NCBI RefSeq assembly: GCF_048771995.1 | Contig: NC_133025.1 | Coordinates: 3,906,001-3,970,000, forward strand | Direction: 5' to 3' | DNA length: 64,000 nucleotides | Origin: Taeniopygia guttata | Taxonomy: Eukaryota > Chordata > Aves > Passeriformes > Estrildidae | Shown: positions 36,109 through 47,779 of the stretch, in pieces | Layout of the letters: each line of letters begins with the position of its first letter | Numbering within the stretch: position 1 is the stretch's first letter | Position numbers and translations under genes: made by a program | The notes under the pieces: generated by a model | What the model saw: only the letters and a program-made list of their open reading frames with translations | Told to the model about the DNA's origin: nothing | The model's database searches: none

Positions 36109-37129
36109 TTAGAGAAGGACAGGAGTAAAAGATGCCTGAAGTCAAGTCTGGGGATGGACTTCACTTGGTGTAAAGTGATGTGATGTAGCTTCCATTTGAT
36201 GGTGTTTGAGACTCTATCAACTGCAGAATTCCATGTATGACTAAGATAAAGCAAAGCCCAACTAAGACAGGCCTTGCCAAGTTTCTTACTGACTTGGCAC
36301 ACTGAAATGTTTATGGAAAAATTACAGACATCCTGTTAAATAGAGTTAAAATCCTCTGCTTTATAGTGGAAGTTTACTGTCCCTGCTGCAATGGCACTGA
36401 GCAGAATCTGGATGAAAAAATTGCACAAACATTACCCTGAGGAAATTACCAGATAATCACCCTGTAAACATGTCCTGTGTATCACAGTTTAGCTACTTTA
36501 CACATTAATTTCCCAAGTATTTCTCAACTGCATCGGATAAGTCATGAAAATACCACTCCTAATGGCTGCAGAGATCACTTCTGTCAGGTTTACCATCATA
36601 TATCACCTTGCTATTGACTAAAAATAATTCCCACTCAATTGGCTTTTTTTAGCAGGATAACTGAAGTTTGTCTTTTCTATGTTCACATTTCATTGAAGGT
36701 CAGATTTCAGGAGGGACAATGGTAATGCGCTCCAGAGCTACTGAAGATCCTCTATGTTTAGGTGTGGACAAACCAGGAAAAGGAATATGAACAGAAAGTC
36801 ATTGCTTGTATGTAAATACTTCATCTTTCCAATTCTGTACAGGTAACGGTGCAGCTTCCCTGCCCACCTCCCATCACTTGTAGTTTGCTTGGGGCTGGTG
36901 ACTTTGCAGCTTTATTTGCTGCCTGAGTTGCTAAATCAGGGCAGAGTTGAGTGCTGGGAGGTGATTTTCCCGTGGGAGATAGGTTTGTTCCCACAGGGAT
37001 AGATCCTGTCTCCTTCATGCTGCCAGAAGAAAGTAAACCAGGATCAAAATCTAATTTTAAAGGGAAAAAGAAGAAGGCTGTGCTCTTATTGAAGGCAAAT
37101 CCCTGCAGATCCCTGGGAATATAGCTGTT

Positions 37130-37460
37130 GTCTAATGGAAACCGCTAATAAACAATTAAAAAAAAAAAAAGCCACGTAAAGGAAAACAATCCATTATTTA
37201 TATGACAGGTAAACCACATAAAGACTCCTTATCAAGTTAGCATTCCAGGCCAGGTACTTGCTTTTATAATCTTCAAAAAGTCAAATAGGTATTCAGCCAG
37301 GGGTCTGTTTTTATTCAGTGTTTTTGTTAGCTGAGTGAGCACCTGCCATTTCCCAAGGAGTTGTGCTCCGCATGATTTACGCTGCCGCTGGATTGTTTGG
37401 CAACATTCCTTCTCAAAGAGGCTACCAGCAATAAATTAGGACTTTTCATGATTTAGACAT
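37130..37460. other. Possible conserved noncoding element
   Basis: Repeat-poor sequence with several retained CpGs (GTGCTCCGCATGATTTACGC, GCCGCTGGATTG) next to AT-rich runs such as TATTTATATGACAGG. Many vertebrate enhancers look like this. Inference only. Confidence 0.2.
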
Positions 37461-39200
37461 TTTTAAGTGTTTCTAATCTTCCCCCACACACACACACACC
37501 TTTTATTGTCAACAAATTCAATATTTGTTGCGCTGTCAACGATCTGGTGCTTTTCTTTCCCGGTTGTTGTACCTTCTGTATTTTACAGGAATGTTTAGTT
37601 CCTCTGCATGTGACACACTAATAATACCTTTTGGCTAGATGTGGCACACCACTCAGGATCTCAAAATGTTTTGTAAACTTTCATTAGCTCCTAAATTCCA
37701 CGTACTGTAATGTCAGTCTAGTCCTTACGGTGTTTTTGAGACATCAGTGCTCAGATTGATAAATCCATGTGGAAAATAATCACCTCCCAAGATAAGTGCT
37801 TGTAATCTCAGGATTTTGTATGCAAACATAATGTAAAATTGAGATTTTTTTTTCCAACTTGTTTTTAAGGGGTTTTCTTGAATCTGATCTATATTGGAGT
37901 AAGTTTGTATTTTTGTTTACTCACTTGTGGGGTTCTTACTTTGCAAGTTCCCTCCTTGGATCTCTAAAAGGTCCACTCCAAAGGTCTTTGCTCCTTCCCT
38001 CCACTGAGCAAAGGAGGACACCAGTGCAGAGCACAATGGAAGAGGCGTGCAGGAGATCCCAGAGCAGATCCACAGCAGAAACAAGGGCTGGAGAAAACCC
38101 TTGTGGGTCACAAGCCCCGTTAGTGGCCAATCCTCATGTCCTCCTGGGACCCACGGCAGCCAGCGTGGTGACCCTGCAGCACGTCTCAGGAGCAGATTAT
38201 TTCTAATCCATGGCCCAGAAACTCTGGCTGTCATTTCCTGAGCTGTTGTTGCAATTCTCAGGAGGATGACTCTGGTGGTGATAGAAGGGTAATTTGGTCT
38301 GAGAGCTCAGGTCCCCTGGAAACAACTGAGCGTGTGAGAGACCTGGGCTGCTTTTTATGTTAGACAAGTTCATAGCTAGAAAGAAAAAGTGGAAGAGCAG
38401 GACCATTAGAATCAAAAATAAGAGGGTAAATAAAAACATAATAACACTTAAAATGGAAAAATATTGTAACTTTTAAACTATTAATATAACTTAGGAGCTC
38501 TTAAGTTTTGAATACATTAAGAATAATAAATTTTTTTCTGTGATAGCAAAAATATTTTCTTCCTGACAAATACCCCTGGCTTAAAGTGCAGATTTATTTG
38601 TAGAGTGGTTTCATAGTAGCTCCAAACTGTAAGGTTTTTCTCCTTGAGCCCCTAAGCACTGTGTGATTTAGTGCTGGGGGAAGAGATCACTGTTTAATTA
38701 ATTTTAAAAAAGCAAATGTTAAATTTAGAGAGACAAAAAATTCTTCATTCAAGCCCTCTAAGAATGAGCTGTCATGTCAACTGAAATACTAAAATCAAAG
38801 CAAAGGTATAAATCGTTTGGAGTTTAGAAGTACAGCTAATTTAATCCCCCATGTTTAGTTTAGGGGGAAAAAAGCACTAACAGCATGATTTACATCTAAT
38901 TCCTCCTGTTGTAAGGCAGAAGAATTGCTGCCAACAGAGCAGCACTCACGAGCATGATGCCAACAATCAACCAGTCCACCCCATGCAAAGCACAGGACCT
39001 GAAATTGCCTCCAACAAATGTACAGAACTTCAGGTACTCTGAACTCTGTGGACCAAATAATTTTTTATTCTTTCTAGAAACTGCAGGTCTCACCCCCTGT
39101 ATTTTCCAGGTCTGTTTTGTATTTTCCTGTACAGCCAGGCTGGCTCTGCTTGTATTGCACCAGAACTGCTTTGGTGATGAAAAATAAGAATGGAGACATC

Positions 39201-39637
39201 AGACTCCAGGCGAACCCAATGGGAAGAAATGATGATGTCTGACTCAGTTCAGAAGGATGAATGATTTCTTTATTATAACTATGCTAAAATACATTAATAT
39301 ACTATATAAAAGGAAGATATTAAAACTACATACTACTTTCTTTAACTCTCACACAACTCGTGACCCTCTCTCCAGAGTCCAGCCCAGTTGGGTTGGATTG
39401 GATTGGATTGGATTGGATTGGATTGGATTGGATTGGATTGGATTAGATTGGATTGGATTGGCCATCAGGCTCAAACAATCCTCACCAGAATCCAACCAAG
39501 CAATCACCCCAGGGAAACAATTCTCCAAACACATTCCACATGGGAAAAACAAGGAGCAGAAATAGAATTGTTTTCTCTTTCTTTCCTCTGTGCACCTCTA
39601 TGAAAATCCTGAGAGGGAGAGAAATGTGCTTGCCACA
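39201..39637 (-). mobile_element. Solo LTR, family 3, copy C (minus)
   Basis: On the minus strand it begins TGTGGCAAGCACATTTCTCT and passes through TTCCCATGTGGAATGTGTTT, a TATA-like TTTTATATAG and an AATAAA signal (complement of 39269-39274). It ends in GGGTTCGCCTGG. The 5' edge is firm. The 3' edge is uncertain by a few bases. GACATC (39195-39200) and GACTTC (39638-39643) are a candidate 6-bp target duplication with one mismatch. A TTGGA pentamer array has expanded inside it, and copy D lacks this array. Confidence 0.85.
39388..39461 (+). repeat. (TTGGA)n microsatellite inside LTR copy C
   Basis: About 14 units of TTGGA with one TTAGA interruption. The homologous position in copy D has only CCAATCCAACC, so the array expanded from a seed in the LTR after insertion. 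Confidence 0.95.
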
Positions 39638-39643
39638 GACTTC

Positions 39644-40887
39644 CATACACAAACATGGAAGAGAAAGGCCCATTTACAGACATCCAGTCCTCAGGTTGCA
39701 AACATATCTATCACTACACAGAGCCATGTGGTGAAAACACAACATATGGCAATGTAACCACGACAGTAAATAAAAGTAATTCTCTGTGTCAGCAGCAGGA
39801 GAGGAGCCACCACACATCATCCGTTTTTTGTCTCTCACCAGAAAGGCTAAAGAAGACAAAGGCAGCTTCTATGGGAACTGATGGACTAAGAAGCTCCAGT
39901 GATGGATTTTCTTCTTCCATTCAAGACCCAGAAGAAGAATGGGCAGCCTTTCTGATCTTTTCTGTCTCAGATCAGAGTCTTTATGTGGCTGCAGATGAGG
40001 CACATCCATGGCATCCCTGTGGGAGACAAGGAGGAGGATTTTTGGAGAAGTTTGATGGAAATTGTCTTGAGTCCCACCACTCCACATGGGGTTGCACAAG
40101 AGGAGAAAAAAAGCCCTGAGAAAAGAATTTATGACACCTCTTCCATCAATCCATGATGCTCCATCCCTTCTTCTCAGAGGCTCCAAAGACCATACCTGGT
40201 GTTTCTTCAGTCACAGCCCACGAGGCAGAGTTTGCTTTCACCTCAGAAGCACAAGCTTGTTCACTCTACAGCTATTCTGCAGCTGAAAACCATTGGCCTC
40301 TTTGCTTCCAGCAGGCACAGGCTGGTTTTGTGGCTTTTCCACTCCACTAAGATTTCCAGAGATGGAAACTCTTTAAATCCACTCTAACTACACATACAAA
40401 TCTCCTGATTTTTTTAGAGTAGATTGCTTTTAGTTTTCACTGAGACTCCATCAGCTTTGATTAATTATGAAGCTTTACAATGGGATTTTAGGAGTTTATA
40501 TTCAGAAATCCAGTTCTGCTTCCAGGGAGCTCCACAGACAGTCATTTAAGCAGGATCCTCTTTGGGGTCTAAGTAAATCCAGCCATGAAGGCCATTAGAT
40601 ACCCACAACAAATTGGAGCTGACAGATGTTTTCTCCAGAGCTGAATTTGCACCAGAGGGTTTAGGTAGAAATTAATCACCTCACCCTGAGAGAAATGAGT
40701 TAAGTATGAAAGGATTAAAGTAACTCTGAAAACTCAGAGGAGAAGTAAAGAAGCTTTTCATAAACTGTCCTTTTTTTGGTATTCAGTAGAGTATGAGGGA
40801 TGGGAGGGTTGGAGCACTCCAAAGAATAATATTTCCTCCCTCTTTGCAAAGAGGTGAATTCAGGGCGATCTGCACTATTGTATCAAC
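39644..40887. other. Unassigned noncoding stretch
   Basis: No gene was recognised. A 154-codon plus frame and a 105-codon minus frame overlap at 39.7-40.2 kb and have no recognisable motifs. Neither is convincing. Confidence 0.45.
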
Positions 40888-41033
40888 GATGGGATGGGAT
40901 GGGATGGGATGGGATGGGATGGGATGGGATGGGATGGGATGGGATGGGATGGGATGGGATGGGATGGGATGGGATGGGATGGGATGGGATGGGATGGGAT
41001 GGGATGGGATGGGATGGGATGGGATGGGATGGG
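40888..41033 (+). repeat. (GGGAT)n perfect pentanucleotide array
   Basis: About 29 uninterrupted copies over 146 bp, breaking only at the end into GGGAAGGGAA. GGG triplets alternate with two-base AT spacers, so the plus strand meets the classical G-quadruplex pattern many times over. The array is open in several frames because a five-base period has no stop codon, producing meaningless Met-Gly-Trp-Asp-Gly repeats. Confidence 0.98.
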
Positions 41034-41417
41034 AAGGGAATTCATAAGTCTGCAACACTCTTCCAGCCACAGAGATCTAACTACAGATCACAAGGTCACG
41101 TTAACTGGTCTTGCACAATAGTCATGACTACCTGCAAAAAAATGTTAACCAGGGTAGACCCACTGCAGCAGCTGACATCAGGTTAACATCTGCACGTAAC
41201 AAACAAGGTTTTAATTAGTTAAAAACTAGCATTTTTAGGCCATGGTCTTTCCAGATAAACTGTGTCTTTCGAGACACAGTTCAGCTGGCAGCGTGGCAAA
41301 CAGCAGATGATGGGAGGAAAGGCACAGAGGGTGATGGAAGAAGATAATATCACAGAAAAGATAACCAGAAGCAGAGGTCCAAGATTGTTGGTGTTTGTGC
41401 AGCTCAGCGCTGGTTTA
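41034..41417. other. Unassigned noncoding stretch
   Basis: No gene or transposon was recognised. It may include 5' CR1-related sequence just before 41418, too diverged to claim. Confidence 0.4.
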
Positions 41418-41502
41418 ATGCTGGACCTGGCAGCATTAATGGCTGGACACGATGATCTTAGAGGTCTTCCCCAGCCCTAATTATTCTGTGATTCCATGAT
41501 TT
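41418..41502 (+). mobile_element. CR1 LINE 3' end
   Basis: Plus-strand CR1 terminus: CTGGACCTGGCAGCATTAAT, GGCTGGACACGATGATCTTA, GAGGTCTTCCCCAGCCCTAA, then the ATTCTGTGATTCCATGATT tail. The tail octamer pattern is diagnostic. Confidence 0.9.
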
Positions 41503-44481
41503 TTTTCCCCCGAATCTCAGCCCTTTTCCCTAAGCGTGCCAGCAAATCCTTATACCTATCTATAGATGGCAGCAACTTTCCAAATCTCCTGCAGGTGCTG
41601 ATGAACTGAGATGGGCTCTGGCTTCCCACGGCCAGAAGTGTTTCACTGCATGGAGCAGGTAACAAACTGCACGTGGATTTAATGGTATGTACAAAGAACT
41701 CCACTCACTCCTAAGGCGGGGTGGGGGGAAATATTTTTTTTTATGTGCTTCTAAAAAGGTTTGGATTGACAGCAGAGACACGCACGGGGGTGGAGGAGGC
41801 AGTTGGGAGAAGTGGGTGGATTTCTTTTTGCTGCTATTAACTGCCAGCTCAGAAATAGTACCAAAAAAAAAAAGTACACCCTGACTGTGATTGTTGCTGG
41901 CTCTTAACATATGTCAGGCTCTTATCATTTCAGAGCAGCTGGCAAGTTTATGCAGAACCACCAGGCGGCCCAACGTGGCCAGTAATCAGTTAAGTACAGA
42001 TGTCCAAATAGATGTAACTTCCATTAAACTTTAAATAAAGATAATTTATGCTGAGTAAACAGACGAGTGAGCACATTTGCCCAAATACAGATGGCACTAC
42101 CTGATAGCAGTGCATTAGAAGGGTCATTAAACAGGGAGGTTCAATAACATAGTGCTCAAAGATGGTCTTCTGCAAGGAAAAATAGCTGAGATCAGGGGTA
42201 TAAAGTCTACCTCTGCATTTTTTTTTTTTTTTTTTGCCTCTGTTTCTTTTTAAATAACTTAGCAAATTTGGAGTCTAAATGAGGCATAAAGAGAAACAAA
42301 CATTCTCCTGGAGGGACACCCTTGCACCTGTCCATGGGAAAAAAAAAAATTAAAAAGGCATTGTAATCTCTCTCAGTTGGAAATCAGAATAACTGTGCTC
42401 AGCTGGAGGGAGGAGAAATTTCTGAGGATGAAGACCTTAATCCAAGGCCTGATGACTTAAGGAAGGGACTTCTCCTGCAAGGGGCTTTGCATTTACCCTG
42501 CATCCCAGGGCAAGGGAGGCACTTTTGTCATGCCCACAGTGACACATTTTGCCCTGGAACAGGATTAGATGCACACTGAACACACACAAACCAATTTTCC
42601 TTTCCTTCCCTTCCCTTCCCTTTCCCTTCCCCAGTAGGGATGAAGAGTTTTCCTGAGGGTTTCAGTGCCAGCTCCTCAGTAAGGACAGGGAATTCAGGGG
42701 AGGACCCAGATGTTGGGGTTTAGGCACCAGATGTGGGGGTTCTGGCCATCCTAGGACATTGGGAAACTTAAGTGAGAAATCAAAAAGTGGGATCATCTTT
42801 AGTATGAGCAAAGCCATTGAAATCACCTTTCTGACTTTCACCTATTATTCTGTAATAACTCTCCTTTTCCTTGTGTGGGATCAACAATAATCACATTATT
42901 TCAGCTTTGGGCAGATCATGCATTGGAACAATGTCACCCACGACCTCTTTGGATCACAGCAAGCAAGGATGGGACTTTTCTTGGCTGGTTCCTGCTGGTG
43001 AACAAGTGGGTTTCCATGCTAAGCTTGTTATCCAGGTTCCTTCTGCAGCTGGTGGAGCTTCCCAGGGCAATTCATGCTCTGTAAAGAGCTGTGATGGATC
43101 ACCTCTAGAGCTGCTTCTCTCTACTGAGTATTGAGAGAGTCCAGATGTCTGCACTAAGCCAGATGCCTCATTTTCAGATGGCTAATGTTAGATAAAAGAA
43201 ATCCAGCTCAAAAGGCAGCATCAGCCTGTCTTTATTATTTTTATTTACTATGTTATTCTCTCTGCTTCAACTTGGTCCTTCTGGAATAGGAATAAAGATA
43301 CTTTAATGCTAATATGATGTCCTGCTTATCAAACCTCCCCTTATTTGTGCTAAAGGTTGCTCCTGGGACACTTTCAGTGGGACAACTGAAGGATGCTATT
43401 TATTATACATTATAGGATGCTATAGTTATTTCAGATGCATTTTCAGAAATTAAAGCACCTGGGTTTTGAGTCTTGCACTTACGATCTTTCTTTACTTTTA
43501 TTTGTTGCGTAATAATTTATCTTCATGTATCTGTAGAGTCAAAATCCCCTCTCCCCACATTACAAGACACTGTCTTTGTCTGTCTCAGAGTCCTTCCTCC
43601 AGTGATTCTCATTTTAAACCAGAACCCTTTTCTAAAAACTCTTGGTCTCTTTTAATCCCATTCATAATATTGACCTACACAAAACCTTTCACCTCCTCTC
43701 AACTTTCCTCTCCCACAATTTTAAAATCATCCCCATTAAAAATCATGTTTACACATCAAATCCCATAACTCTTGAGGCTGATGGTGAGATTCTCTAGCAA
43801 GAACATTCATGCTGCTGCAGGCACTGTTGAAACACTTTTTTTTTTGCCCTAAATTCTCTCAATAATATTTAAATTAATGGCAAATGGTTGGGACAACAGA
43901 ATCCAACGCTGCATTGAAGATTTCCAGCATCACGTGTTATTCAAAGTAGTTCCCTCTTCAGGGTGATTACTTCATTTTACATTTCCTGGCCTCATGCTCA
44001 TGTCACACCCCAGTTCCTGTGGCTGTCAGATTAAACACTGCTTTATCAGAAGAAATGCCACTGAATTATACAATTTCTTTGGCCTTTTAACACCTTTATC
44101 TCTACCTTGCCTCTGCCAGGATTACTGACACAGATTTGCCCTGTCCTTGCTATCCTAGAAAACTCCTGTAATACATGTAGGAGGACTTCCTGGGGAATAT
44201 TTTTAATATTTTTATTCCTTTAGCATGTACACAAAAGTCATGTTTTTGCTGAGGAAAACTGCATGCAGGTACAAATGACCTTTTCATCTTTGAAATGCCA
44301 TAATTAAAAAAAAACCAACCAAACTCATGTAGAGGGCAAACTTTCTGAATGGTGCTGATTTCTTTCCCACTAAACACAAGTGGGGTGAAACCCTTGTTCA
44401 TACAAACCCGCCTGAAGGCTGAAGCCCCTTGGAGCTGATGCCCTCTTGGTGGAAGAAGCTCTAAGAGCATTAACCTTGGTG
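41503..44481. other. Unassigned noncoding stretch
   Basis: No gene was recognised. It contains a T18 run (42218-42235), a CCTTT/CCCTT pyrimidine repeat (42595-42631) and a candidate conserved stretch (41880-42200). Confidence 0.5.
41880..42200. other. Possible conserved noncoding element
   Basis: Repeat-free, with clustered motifs such as CTTATCATTTC, CCAGGCGGCC, ACTTTAAATAAAGATAATTT and CAGACGAGTGAGC. Inference from sequence texture only. Confidence 0.2.
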
Positions 44482-44487
44482 GAGGTG

Positions 44488-44869
44488 TGTGGAAGCACAT
44501 TTCTCTCCCTCTCAGGATTTTTTCATAGAGGTGCACAGAGAGAAATGAAAGAGAAAACAATTTCTATTGCTGCTCCTTGTTTTTCCCATGTGGAATGTGT
44601 TTGGATAATTTTTTACCTGGGTTGATTGCTTGGTTGGATTCTGGTGAGGATTATTTGAGCCTGATGGCCAATCCAACCCACCTGGGGCTGGACTCTCAGA
44701 GAGGGTCATGAGTTGTGGGAGAGTCAGAGAAAGTAGTATGTAGTTTTAGTAACCTTTTATATAGTATATTAATGTATTTTAGCATAGTTATAATAAAGAA
44801 ATCATTCAGCCTTCTGAATTGAGTCAGACATGGTCATTTCTTCCATTGGGTTCGCCTGCATTTACAGTA
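44488..44869 (+). mobile_element. Solo LTR, family 3, copy D (plus)
   Basis: Starts TGTGGAAGCACATTTCTC and ends near TTCGCCTGCATTTACAGTA. A TATA-like TTTTATATAG (44754-44763) and a polyadenylation signal AATAAA (44792-44797) lie in the expected order. GAGGTG (44482-44487) and GAGGCG (44870-44875) are a 6-bp target duplication with one mismatch, which sets the 3' edge. It aligns with copy C over nearly its full length, apart from C's pentamer expansion. Confidence 0.85.
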
Positions 44870-44875
44870 GAGGCG

Positions 44876-45295
44876 TCCCCTGGGACCAGGTAAAAAGACA
44901 CACAAAGTCCATCTGAACATCTCCCTGCCTCACCCAGAGTTTTTTTTGCTGTTCACACACATGCACAAAGTCACCCTCCGTGGCTGGAGTGACCCCAGCA
45001 GTGCCGTGGGGTCACAGCACGTGGCCACCACTGCAGTAAGGTCATTTCAGCCTGGCACAGCCCCACCTGAGAGGGGTGGCAGCAGGTGACAGGCTCTGCT
45101 GGGGGCAGGCTGTGCCACATCAGCTGCACAGCTTCTGGCCAGCTCAGAGCGTGACCGCAGCAAATGGAATCTGCTCAGAAAGCGTCGTCCTGAGGCATGG
45201 ATGGAGGAGCAGCAGGGGCTGTCCTGGCCCAGGCCTGGCTTTGCTGTTCCACAGACTTAGGCACCAACCTCAGCCTCCCCCAGCCATGTGAAAAA
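44876..45295. other. GC-rich unassigned stretch
   Basis: Clearly more GC- and CpG-rich than its neighbours (GTGCCGTGGGGTCACAGCAC, AAAGCGTCGTCC). It lies between two LTR insertions. No gene, primer-binding site or gag-like frame was recognised. It may be a degraded repeat or a small old GC-rich island. Confidence 0.4.
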
Positions 45296-45328
45296 TCGTA
45301 GAATCATAGAATAGTTTGGGTTGGAAGA
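45296..45328 (-). mobile_element. CR1 3' end interrupted by LTR copy 3
   Basis: AGAATCATAGAATAGTTTGG followed by GTTGGAAG is the reverse of the CR1 3' terminus. The expected continuation of CR1 (GGACTCTAGAGACC) appears directly after the LTR at 45927, so the LTR landed inside this element. Confidence 0.85.
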
Positions 45329-45926
45329 TGTGGGAATCTTCTAAAGGTCTGGGACCCTGGCAGGGGTCAGGAACCCCCCTGGACAGAGCCCCCAGAGACA
45401 CTGTCTGTGATCTCTGTCCATGGAAAAGAGTTTCCAATCTTACAGGATGAATTACAAGCTCTGAGTGTTTGATATGAGTAATAATTAAGTGTGACACAGG
45501 TGCAAAAGTAAAATTTTAGGATTCTAGATTAGGGGTCCAAAGGGGACAAGATGGAGGAAATTGGGTGTGCCTTGTCCTTTTTCTCCTTCTTCATGCCCTC
45601 CATGTTTCACTGTGGTGTTGGCATTTTTCTGTTGGTTCAGGCTGGGGACACACTGTTCAACGTAGATGATAGATATTGGCACGTTATTGTAAATCCAGCA
45701 CAGGTAGTTTGTGGTATTTAATGTTTGTACCATCCCACTGAGGGCAGAGCCCCACACGCTGCCCTGCAGGACAGAGCTGCGGCAGGGCAGCAGAACATGT
45801 TAGAGATAAACAGAATAAACAACCTTGAAACCAGCACAGACCAATTATGGCTTCTTCTTTGGCAGCGGGGCTGACAGACAGAGACTTTCTACAATCTCAG
45901 AATCATCAATAGCACAGATTCCAACA
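45329..45926 (+). mobile_element. Solo LTR, family 2, copy 3 (plus)
   Basis: A 598-bp LTR starting TGTGGGAATC and ending GATTCCAACA, inverse of copies 1 and 2. The polyadenylation signal AATAAA is at 45814-45819. Flanking hexamers are GGAAGA and GGACTC, so the target duplication is eroded or lost. Inserted into a CR1 3' end, it must be younger than that CR1. Confidence 0.92.
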
Positions 45927-45954
45927 GGACTCTAGAGACCTTTTAACGTCACCG

Positions 45955-46215
45955 TTCTGTTTTCAGCTCAGGTAGAGTTAATTTCTTGCCAGCAGCTGTT
46001 CCAGTGCTTTGTTTTGGATTCAGGATGGGAATGGTGTTGATGGCAAACTGATGGTTCAGGTTTTTGCTAAGTTTTGTTTATCCTAAGTCAAGGAGTTTTT
46101 TTTCCCTGTCTCACACTCTGCCATGCTCACAAAAGAAATTGTGAGGGAGCATAGCTGGGACAGGTGACCTGAACTGACCACAGGGATATTCCACAGCATT
46201 GGATGATGGATTTTC
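45955..46215 (+). mobile_element. ERVL-like LTR fragment
   Basis: GTAGAGTTAATTTCTTGCCA, GTGCTTTGTTTTGGATTCAG, TTGCTAAGTTTTGTTTATCC and ACCTGAACTGACCACAGGGATATTCC match, in order, a widespread avian ERV-derived repeat I remember. I cannot name the exact family. No termini or coding sequence are visible, so it is a truncated, old copy. Confidence 0.55.
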
Positions 46216-47253
46216 AAATCAGATTTCTTTCTGTGGCCTTATTCAAGCTGTGAATTCTGGATCTGGCTTTAGGCATTCCTCAGATACAGCAATTATTACC
46301 CCTGATAGGTATTCTGGTCTTTTTGTCTGTCATCAGCAGTAATTTTTCCCACTTTGATGTCTCCTGAGGGCCAGCTTGTGCTAGAAATTGTCAAAATATT
46401 TACTTGCTTCTCAAAAAAAAAAAAAAAAGAAAGAAAGAAAGAAAATATCATGAGAGAGCTTAGCCAAGATGAGCTGTGTCCCTGTTCTGCAGCCAGCCCT
46501 CTCAGTCCCAGCCATTCCCACCAAGTGATCCCCCTGCCAAATGGGATTCCTTCTTCTGGCTGCCGTGATCATTCTGCCTCCAAAAACAACTGCTGAACAG
46601 ACAACTGAGTCACTGAAGGATACCAGGCAGAGATACGGGGGAGAGAAAATCAGGGAGTTGTTCACAATCTGCTCCTCGTATTTGAAATCACAACTAATTT
46701 CCCTGACTTGGCACAGCAGCCTCTGCCTCAGCTCCCTGAAGTACAGGAGAGTGACATGTGGAGAAGACCCTCAGGGACACATTAGTGAATTGTTCCATCC
46801 ATTTGCTGCCTTTTAGATGTGATTGTTGTTCTGACACCTTAAATTTAAGCACCCAGGCCTGGCAATGTGACTGCCAGCCTGAGAGCTCCTCTACGTAAAA
46901 TGTGAGTCCGAGGTGACATTTTTAAATTACCTCGCTTAAACTGGTGGGCAGAATGCTGATTTTGGTTTCAGTCAGGGCATTTTTTGGTATTCTATCTTGT
47001 TTGTATAAAGCAAGTTGTTTGGGTTGCATTAATTAAAATGGTTCACCCTTGTGGAAGAAAAGCCCAGGAGTTGTCAGAAGGAGCCAAGAAGCATGAAGAC
47101 AGCTCCATCTCACGGAGGCAAATAAATGCCATTATTTGCTTTTCACTTTATATTAGTTAATGTCTTATTTATTTTATTACTTTTTCAGGCCAGAGGCTTA
47201 GGAAATAAATAACCAATGGCAAAGAAAATCCTCCTCTTGTTTTTAACAGGGGC
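46216..47253. other. Unassigned noncoding stretch
   Basis: Contains an A16 run grading into GAAA units (46413-46444). No gene or other transposon was recognised. Confidence 0.5.
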
Positions 47254-47325
47254 AGAGAATCATAGAAAAGTTAGGGTTGGAAGGCACCTTAAAGATCATT
47301 TTGCCCCAGCCTTGAGGTAAAACTC
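47254..47325 (-). mobile_element. CR1 LINE 3' end (minus)
   Basis: AGAATCATAGAAAAGTTAGG, then GTTGGAAGGCACCTTAAAGA, is the reverse complement of the CR1 3' terminus, which is soon truncated. Confidence 0.9.
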
Positions 47326-47779
47326 TAAAGTTATTCTGCCAGGATGAGAATCCTTCAATTCTACGAACAAAATATAATTTTGAGTGTGACCAGATGCCTC
47401 AAACCATCTGACTGATTTAAAATAGGAGGAACAGCTTTTCCAAGAAAAGTTATTAGGTCAAATCCTCCCCTCTCATCCCACTCTGCAGCACACTGATGTC
47501 ACTGATGCTGCTGGTAAGGAAATGTTGACTGACACAGCCTGTCAGGAAAAGAAAGGGTTTGAGAAATGGGTTAAATATTTCAGGCTCTGATTTAACAACC
47601 ATCTGAGTTAGCAGCAACTTATATATTGATGGCAAGGAACTCTGAGTGCTTGCAAAGCAGAGGGAAGGTGCTGATAGATCAGATCAGCCCAGCCACAAAA
47701 CACTCTTAAAAATGCACATATACATGGCAAGGTTATTCAGCTCCTGCCTTTGGGTGGAATAATTGCCGTGTGAAACATT

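Larger units (their letters stand above)
35254..39194. other. Unassigned noncoding stretch
   Basis: No gene or transposon was recognised. It contains a small minus-strand frame (35278-35589), a degenerate tandem repeat (36009-36108), a short (CA)n run (37485-37499) and a candidate conserved stretch (37130-37460). Confidence 0.5.

Noticed and set aside
40874..41122. ACTATTGT / ACAATAGT inverted octamers flanking the GGGAT array as transposon ends
   Set aside because: Eight bases is too short, no target duplication accompanies them, and the distances from the array differ (about 6 bp and 80 bp).
40793..41186. Met-Gly-Trp-Asp-Gly repeat protein on plus and a Ser-His-Pro-Ile-Pro repeat on minus
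   Set aside because: A five-base repeat without stop triplets is open in several frames at once. These are translations of the GGGAT microsatellite.
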